From: JBGQMW01 sp963769845 | GTDB lineage: Archaea > Thermoproteota > Bathyarchaeia > Bathyarchaeales > Bathycorpusculaceae | Reading direction: 5' to 3' | Assembly: GCA_963769845.1 (NCBI GenBank) | Contig: CAVYNL010000022.1 | Coordinates: 1 to 10,787, forward strand | DNA length: 10,787 nt | Shown: positions 6,580 through 10,787 of the stretch, one piece after another | How positions within the stretch are numbered: the stretch's first letter is position 1 | Layout: each line of letters begins with the position of its first letter | Made by a program: the position numbers and the translations under genes | The notes under the pieces: model-generated | The model's database searches: none | The model's input: only the letters and a program-made list of their open reading frames with translations | What the model was told of the DNA's origin: nothing

Positions 6580-7713
6580 TTATTCAAGGACGAATATGTT
6601 CTTTCTGTGGCACATGTCCTTGAGTATTTTCGGCCAAACTGTGACGCTGACCTCGCCAAGGTGCGCCTTCTTGAGTATCGCCATCTGAGTACGGGACTGT
6701 CCGATGCCACCGCCGATGCTGAGTGGTATCTCATTGTTTATTATGGCTTGGTGGTAGGGGTACTTGAGGAAATCAAGCTGGCCTGTCAACTTCAGCTGCA
6801 TCTTGAGCGTCTCGGGGTTCACGCGTATGCCCATGGACGACAACTCGTGGCGGCGCTTTGTAACAGGGTTCCAGACTAGAATATCGCCGTTGAGACCGTG
6901 CATAGGCCTGCCATCCTTAGACTTTGTTTCAGTCACCCAGTCGTCATAGTCCGCCGCCCTCATTTCATGTGGGTATCCATCCTTCAGCGTCCAGCCGATT
7001 CCGTAGATGAAGACCCCCGGGTATTCCTGCAGAATCTTCGTTTCTCGCTGTTTGCGTGGCAGGTCGGGATACTTGTCAAGGAGATCCTCCGCATGAATGA
7101 ATGTCAGCTTGTCGGGCAGGTCGGGATACTTGTCCGTCTTCAACTTCGGGAACAGCTTCTGGACGTGCTTCTCCGCGCCTTTGATGACCTTCCAGATCTT
7201 CTCCACCGTTTCGGTCATGTACTTCAGGTTGCGCTCCTTCTCTGTTATCGCCTTCTCCCAGTCCCATTGGTCCACGTAGGCGCTGTGGTCGTGGTCAAGG
7301 AAATAGTCCTTGCGCACGGCACGCATGTCGGTGCACAGGCCCTCGCCCGGCTTCATTCCGAACTCTTTCAGGGCCATGCGCTTCCACTTTGTTGCTGCTT
7401 GAACCACCTGAGCGTCGATCGGGTGTTTGTCATAGTCGTTAGATATGTGAAATTGAATGGGCGTCCGTGAACCATCACGGTCCAGCAGGTCGTTCACGCC
7501 GCTCTCCACGTCCACGATGAGAGGGACCTGAACCATGATTAGATTGAGCTCCTTGCACAAGTGCTCCTCGATGTAGTTCTTCACTGCGTAGATTGCTATC
7601 TGCGTGTCTTTCGGGTTCAAAATGGAATGATAATCCTTTGGCAGAATCTTCTCCAGCTCTTCGTAGCTGCCGATGCCTGGACCCGCCAAGTCAGCTTTTT
7701 TGTCTCCCGCCAT
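6580..7713 (-). CDS. asnA: Aspartate-ammonia ligase (asparagine synthetase A)
   Basis: AsnA makes asparagine from aspartate, ATP and free ammonia and is built on a class II aminoacyl-tRNA synthetase fold. The 377-aa protein has the family features in order: LNLIMVQVPLIV with VNDLLDRDGSRTPIQF, AATKWKRMALKEFG, the GEGLCTDMRAVRKD loop (motif 2 region), SAYVDQWDWEKAI, and the C-terminal SIGGGIGQSRTQM (motif 3, about residues 333-344) followed by LGEVSVTVWP. It is longer than bacterial AsnA (about 330 aa) because of an insert near residues 160-230 containing two DKYPDLP copies. I chose the ATG at 7713, 38 nt after a TATA-like box, over an upstream ATG at 7779 whose extra residues look like promoter sequence. 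Codon use leans to G/C endings: over 7081-7260, 11 of 12 Lys codons are AAG and 6 of 7 Glu codons are GAG, unlike ppiC. That could mean transfer or high expression. Confidence 0.95.
   Translation of the reverse strand: MAGDKKADLAGPGIGSYEELEKILPKDYHSILNPKDTQIAIYAVKNYIEEHLCKELNLIMVQVPLIVDVESGVNDLLDRDGSRTPIQFHISNDYDKHPIDAQVVQAATKWKRMALKEFGMKPGEGLCTDMRAVRKDYFLDHDHSAYVDQWDWEKAITEKERNLKYMTETVEKIWKVIKGAEKHVQKLFPKLKTDKYPDLPDKLTFIHAEDLLDKYPDLPRKQRETKILQEYPGVFIYGIGWTLKDGYPHEMRAADYDDWVTETKSKDGRPMHGLNGDILVWNPVTKRRHELSSMGIRVNPETLKMQLKLTGQLDFLKYPYHQAIINNEIPLSIGGGIGQSRTQMAILKKAHLGEVSVTVWPKILKDMCHRKNIFVLE
7058..7134. repeat. Two identical 20-bp direct repeats inside asnA
   Basis: The 20-mer GGCAGGTCGGGATACTTGTC occurs at 7058-7077 and 7115-7134, with a period of 57 bp (19 codons). 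Both copies encode DKYPDLP in the asnA frame, so the repeat keeps the frame and could recombine to remove 19 residues cleanly. Confidence 0.85.
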
Positions 7714-7746
7714 ATGCAACACATCAAATCCGATACGTAACGATGT

Positions 7747-7755
7747 AATATAAGC
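7747..7755 (-). promoter_or_regulatory. TATA-like box for asnA
   Basis: On the minus strand the box reads CTTATATTA, preceded by AAAGG. It is centred about 38 nt before the asnA ATG and lies just downstream of the T-tract that ends the hydrogenase operon, so asnA is likely its own transcription unit. Confidence 0.55.
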
Positions 7756-7769
7756 CTTTAGCAGATGGG

Positions 7770-7780
7770 AAAAGAGCAAA
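7770..7780 (-). terminator. T-rich terminator after the hydrogenase maturation protease
   Basis: The minus strand reads TTTGCTCTTTT about 22 nt past the protease stop. The same 11-mer follows guaAa at 925-935. It would end the hydrogenase operon just before the asnA promoter. Confidence 0.5.
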
Positions 7781-7802
7781 TTGGGACAGTTGATACTTGC
7801 TG

Positions 7803-8330
7803 TCAGGTCTTTGCCAAATCCTTGTTCATGCTCTCGCTCAAGACTACGACCAGTGTCTTCGCCAATTTCATAGCTAGAACTCGAAGTTCAGGAGAGAGGC
7901 CTTCTCCGAAATCGGTTTCCCTTGGTTGAATCAACAGCAAGGCAATTTTGGTTCCTGTTGTTTTCGTCAGGTATTCACAGAATATCCGAAGAGGCAGCAT
8001 ATGAGTCGAAAAAGCTGGAAGACTAGCGAGCCGCTCAGGCATAACTAGACGCGATTCACCTGGCTTCAAACGCAAGATTGCCGCGTCTATCAAAAGAAGA
8101 TGCGTAGGACTGAAATCCACTATTTGCTGAATGAAGCTTTCTGGCACCGTCTCGCATTCAATCAAAAACACTCTCTCCGAAACTTTTCCCCGCAACTTTT
8201 GGACTATTTTGACGCCGACAAAATCGTCCCTACGGATCGGATTGCCAATCCCAGCGACCACGACTTTTTCTGCACCAGCAAGCCATTTTTCCAGTTCGGT
8301 TTCTATGTCGTAATTTCTACTGGCCACCAA
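7803..8330 (-). CDS. NiFe-hydrogenase maturation endopeptidase (peptidase M52, HycI/FrcD family)
   Basis: This protease removes the C-terminal tail of a hydrogenase large subunit once nickel has been inserted. The 175-aa protein shows the family start VVVAGIGNPIRRDDFVGVKI. By position, Asp36, Asp82 (LLLIDAA) and His110 (FSTHMLPL) match the nickel-sensing residues Glu16, Asp62 and His93 of HybD, with Asp replacing Glu at the first site as in many homologues. It lies 42 nt after the large-subunit gene on the same strand, and that subunit carries a 25-residue tail after DPCFGCATH, its obvious substrate. The start is not settled: TTG at 8330 and GTG at 8327 are both possible and neither has a clear ribosome-binding site, so translation may be weak or coupled to the gene upstream. 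An archaeal frcD/hycI-type name would fit, but I cannot assign a specific symbol. Confidence 0.9.
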   Translation of the reverse strand: MVASRNYDIETELEKWLAGAEKVVVAGIGNPIRRDDFVGVKIVQKLRGKVSERVFLIECETVPESFIQQIVDFSPTHLLLIDAAILRLKPGESRLVMPERLASLPAFSTHMLPLRIFCEYLTKTTGTKIALLLIQPRETDFGEGLSPELRVLAMKLAKTLVVVLSESMNKDLAKT

Positions 8331-8372
8331 GAGTCGCCAACAAAAAACTCAAGAAGCAAATAACAGTGGAGG

Positions 8373-9827
8373 CTATCGTTGCAGCGTTCTGACAATTCTC
8401 TTTTTGCTGTCGTAGATGTTGAGTGTCATAGGCATCTGTCCGACAGCGTAATGTGTGGCGCATCCAAAGCATGGGTCATATGCCCTGAAAGCCATTTCCA
8501 CCTTGTTGAGAACACCTTGGTCTACTTTGCCACCGTGGATCAAGCCTTTCGCAGCGTCACGTACGGACATGCAGATCGCGGGATAGTTGTTTGTCGTTGC
8601 AACGATCATGTTGACGTCCTTGACTAAAGCGTCCTTGTCAAGCACGTAGTGATGGAACAGTGTACCTCTGGCCGCCTCAACTACGCCTACACCTTCGCTC
8701 GGCTCGCCTGGCTTGGCTCGCACATTTGTGCTCGTGATTTCTGAGTCCCTGGACAATTCCAACGCTCGTTCAGTAGCGTACAGGAGTTCGATCAGTCGTG
8801 CCCAATGGAACGCCAAAGTGCCGTGCACGGGTTTGCCGCCTAACGTCTTGTACATCTCATCATGTTCAGCCTGAGCCAAAGGCGTTGCCATACCATTGGA
8901 AGCGTTCAGCCTTCCCAAGGGTCCGACTCGATAGACACCGTTGTCCGGCCCGTAAGTCAAACCCTTGTACCCGACCTCTTTCAGGTACGGAAACTTTGAA
9001 TATGTCCAAGGCTCCACATGCTCGCCGATGTGCGTAAGGTAGTCCTTAGGTTCAAACTTCAAGAACTCCTTGCCATTCGGGTCGACAACCCGGATCTTAC
9101 CATCGTAAAAGTTGACCTTGTTGTTCTCGTCGACAAGACCCATGTAATAAGTCTTCATCGTGTAAGCGTCACTCTTGATCATATCAACATACTTGCTATT
9201 CCCCAAGACGATGTCATGGAAAATCTTCAACGTCATCTTCGCGAATTCCAGACTTGAGGCAGACATCTTTTCGATTTCCTGCCTGTTTTCCTCACTCAAT
9301 GACTTGGAAATTCCGCCTGGCAAGCCGCACACCGGATGAGTAGCCTTCCCGCCGAGGATCTCGGTTATCTTCTGACCATAAGCCCTGTGCTTTATGACTT
9401 CTTTGGCAACGTCCATTCCCGCCTTCTCGATCACGCCCAATATGTTCCGTTTCTCAGGAGGAGCGTCTGGACCCACGATGAAATCTGGGCCGCCTAAATA
9501 GTAGAAATGCAGTGTATGATCATAAATGATGTATCCGGAGTACATCAGTTCTCTGAGTTTCTTTGCCGCAGACGGGGGTTCAACGTTGAACGCTGCGTCC
9601 AAGGCCTTCGTGGCCGCAAAGTGATGAGCCACCGGACATACTCCACAGATCCTCGTTGTCAGAATCGGCATGAGTTCGGCTCTTCTTCCAATGCAGAATT
9701 TTTCGAACCCTCTCAGTTCAGGAATCTTGAGGTAAGCGTTTTCCACTTCACCAGCGTCGTCTAGGAATATGGATATGTTTCCGTGGCCCTCAAGTCTTGT
9801 GATGGGGTCGATAGTTATTTCCTTCAT
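8373..9827 (-). CDS. mvhA: NiFe-hydrogenase large subunit, F420-non-reducing (MvhA, group 3c-like)
   Basis: This subunit holds the NiFe active site that splits or forms H2. The 484-aa protein has the N-terminal RLEGHG (Glu13), the first nickel motif RICGVCPVAHHFA (Cys61, Cys64) and the second motif DPCFGCATH near the end (Cys453, Cys456, His459). All four nickel cysteines are present. After His459 comes a 25-residue tail that the protease encoded just downstream would cleave. The segment RGFEKFCIGR before the first motif is typical of Mvh-type enzymes rather than membrane-bound ones. There is no membrane segment, so the enzyme should be cytoplasmic; in relatives it works with MvhD and HdrABC in electron bifurcation. 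The ATG overlaps the small-subunit stop as ATGA (9824-9827), and a strong AGGTGAT lies 7 nt upstream, so the two subunits are translationally coupled. Confidence 0.94.
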   Translation of the reverse strand: MKEITIDPITRLEGHGNISIFLDDAGEVENAYLKIPELRGFEKFCIGRRAELMPILTTRICGVCPVAHHFAATKALDAAFNVEPPSAAKKLRELMYSGYIIYDHTLHFYYLGGPDFIVGPDAPPEKRNILGVIEKAGMDVAKEVIKHRAYGQKITEILGGKATHPVCGLPGGISKSLSEENRQEIEKMSASSLEFAKMTLKIFHDIVLGNSKYVDMIKSDAYTMKTYYMGLVDENNKVNFYDGKIRVVDPNGKEFLKFEPKDYLTHIGEHVEPWTYSKFPYLKEVGYKGLTYGPDNGVYRVGPLGRLNASNGMATPLAQAEHDEMYKTLGGKPVHGTLAFHWARLIELLYATERALELSRDSEITSTNVRAKPGEPSEGVGVVEAARGTLFHHYVLDKDALVKDVNMIVATTNNYPAICMSVRDAAKGLIHGGKVDQGVLNKVEMAFRAYDPCFGCATHYAVGQMPMTLNIYDSKKRIVRTLQR

Positions 9828-10787
9828 TCTTTCATCACCTTTCTTCTAAGAATCGAGGAGGGTAATGAGTACATGTAGAACGTTCCAACTGGGTCCTTGA
9901 TCTGGTTCATAAGTTTCTCCACATCCTCCTGGCCGTAATGCTCCTGTTCGCCCTCCAAGCCTAGTATCGAAGCCAGGGCACCAATCATGGCAGCGCCTTG
10001 TTCTGGCGCGTTCGGACACGGGCCACCGCAGCCCGTGCAGGGCATGTCAACGGTCAAACACTGTGCACCGCAACCGCTGCGCGTAGCAACGCCCATGCAG
10101 ATGATTCCCTGCTCGAGGAGGCATCGCTCTGGTTCAGGGACTTTTTCATGAACACGATAAATCGCTGATATTTTCTTGTTTTCTTTCTTTCTCGGGCATT
10201 CGTCGCACACCGATTTCAGAGGTGCTAGCACCGAGCCCTTTGGCGGCAACTGGTTCTTTGCTATCGCGTCGACAGCGTTCAAGATCAACTTCACTGGTGG
10301 TGGACAACCAGGCAGGTAGTAGTCCACGTCAACCGTCTGGTCGAGAGTCTTCACCGTATCATAGAATTCTGGAAGCTTCAAAACTCCTTCCTTAGCTTTG
10401 AAGGATGTCTGAGGAACCACACCAGTCGGATTGGAAATTGACTTGCTCGTCAAGTAGACTTTTTCGAAGATCTCTTTCCGGTCATGCAGGTTAGCCAATC
10501 CGGGTATGCATCCTTCCTGCGCACATGAACCAAAAGCCACGAGTATCTTAGATTTCCTCCTAAGCAGCTTTGCCATGTGTTCTTGCTCTCCACTTCTTAC
10601 TGAACCGTTGAAGAAGCAAATGTCAATGTACTTGTCCGGCATCGCTTCTACATCTTTGTATTTGACGTCCATGGCTACTGGCCAGAAGACTATGTCAGCC
10701 ATGTTGACAACATCAAGGATTTTCTCGTTTATGTCTAGTACCGCGATTTCGCATCCGCCGCAGCTTGCAGCCCAGTAAAAGCCTAGT
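9824..10787 (-). CDS. mvhG: NiFe-hydrogenase small subunit, F420-non-reducing (MvhG-like), 5' end off the window
   Basis: This iron-sulfur subunit passes electrons from the NiFe site to a partner protein. The frame is open to the right edge and begins LGFYWAASCGGCEIAVLD, containing the CxxC of the proximal cluster. An internal ATG at 10702 would drop this cluster and is not the true start; probably only a few N-terminal residues are missing. Further cluster ligands follow in GSCAQEGCIPG and LPGCPPP. The C-terminal half has VCDECPRKK, CLLEQGIICMG, and a cysteine-rich run GCGAQCLTVDMPCTGCGGPC. About 320 residues are visible, close to the family length, and there is no twin-arginine signal, which agrees with a cytoplasmic group 3 enzyme. 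It lies directly upstream of mvhA with a 4-bp overlap. An mvhD-like gene would be expected beyond the edge but cannot be seen. Confidence 0.92.
   Translation of the reverse strand, partial: LGFYWAASCGGCEIAVLDINEKILDVVNMADIVFWPVAMDVKYKDVEAMPDKYIDICFFNGSVRSGEQEHMAKLLRRKSKILVAFGSCAQEGCIPGLANLHDRKEIFEKVYLTSKSISNPTGVVPQTSFKAKEGVLKLPEFYDTVKTLDQTVDVDYYLPGCPPPVKLILNAVDAIAKNQLPPKGSVLAPLKSVCDECPRKKENKKISAIYRVHEKVPEPERCLLEQGIICMGVATRSGCGAQCLTVDMPCTGCGGPCPNAPEQGAAMIGALASILGLEGEQEHYGQEDVEKLMNQIKDPVGTFYMYSLPSSILRRKVMKE
9834..9840 (-). promoter_or_regulatory. Strong Shine-Dalgarno for mvhA
   Basis: The minus strand reads AGGTGAT, a match to the complement of the archaeal 16S rRNA 3' end, about 7 nt before the mvhA ATG and inside the end of mvhG. 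It is the clearest ribosome-binding site in the window and confirms the mvhA start. Confidence 0.65.

Noticed and set aside
6898..7470. Long plus-strand open frame (190 codons) opposite asnA
   Set aside because: It mirrors the G/C-ending codons of asnA; the product is a Leu/Val/Arg-rich shadow without any family motif.

Overview
The window looks like a piece of an archaeal chromosome. GMP synthase is split into two adjacent genes (an ATP-pyrophosphatase subunit and a glutamine amidotransferase subunit), which is the archaeal arrangement. Genes are preceded by TATA-like boxes at archaeal spacing, minus-strand genes end in T-rich tracts, and one gene appears leaderless. The single-domain parvulin resembles E. 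coli PpiC and CsPinA of Cenarchaeum. Together with a fumarate-reductase/heterodisulfide-reductase-type fusion and an Mvh-type NiFe hydrogenase, this suggests an anaerobic archaeon, possibly of the TACK/Bathyarchaeia kind. The lineage is inference, because no marker gene is present.

Layout from left to right. (1) Positions 73-478, minus: a methylmalonyl-CoA epimerase reading frame broken by a frameshift and an in-frame stop. (2) 612-887, plus: a small parvulin-type prolyl isomerase, divergent from the epimerase. (3) 960-2468, minus: guaAb then guaAa, overlapping by 8 bp; guaAb carries an apparent single-base deletion. (4) 2624-6454, plus: an operon of a succinate dehydrogenase/fumarate reductase flavoprotein, an iron-sulfur subunit fused to a CCG (HdrB/HdrD-like) module, and a zinc-ribbon protein with four membrane helices. 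(5) 6580-7713, minus: ammonia-dependent asparagine synthetase AsnA with its own promoter and a hairpin plus T-tract at its end. (6) 7803 to the right edge, minus: a NiFe-hydrogenase operon in the order small subunit (5' end off the window), large subunit, maturation protease.

The genes together point to anaerobic energy metabolism. The hydrogenase is of the cytoplasmic, F420-non-reducing type, which normally feeds electrons to a heterodisulfide reductase. The fumarate reductase has an Hdr-like C-terminal half and no classical membrane anchor beside it, so it may take electrons from thiols or another soluble donor as in methanogen TfrAB. The epimerase would connect succinyl-CoA with propionyl-CoA metabolism if it were functional.

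I see no mobile element, CRISPR array, tRNA or rRNA, and no clear novel defence or biosynthetic system. The points most worth a second look are the broken epimerase and guaAb frames, the tfrB fusion with its coupled membrane zinc-ribbon protein, and a recurrent T-rich terminator motif.
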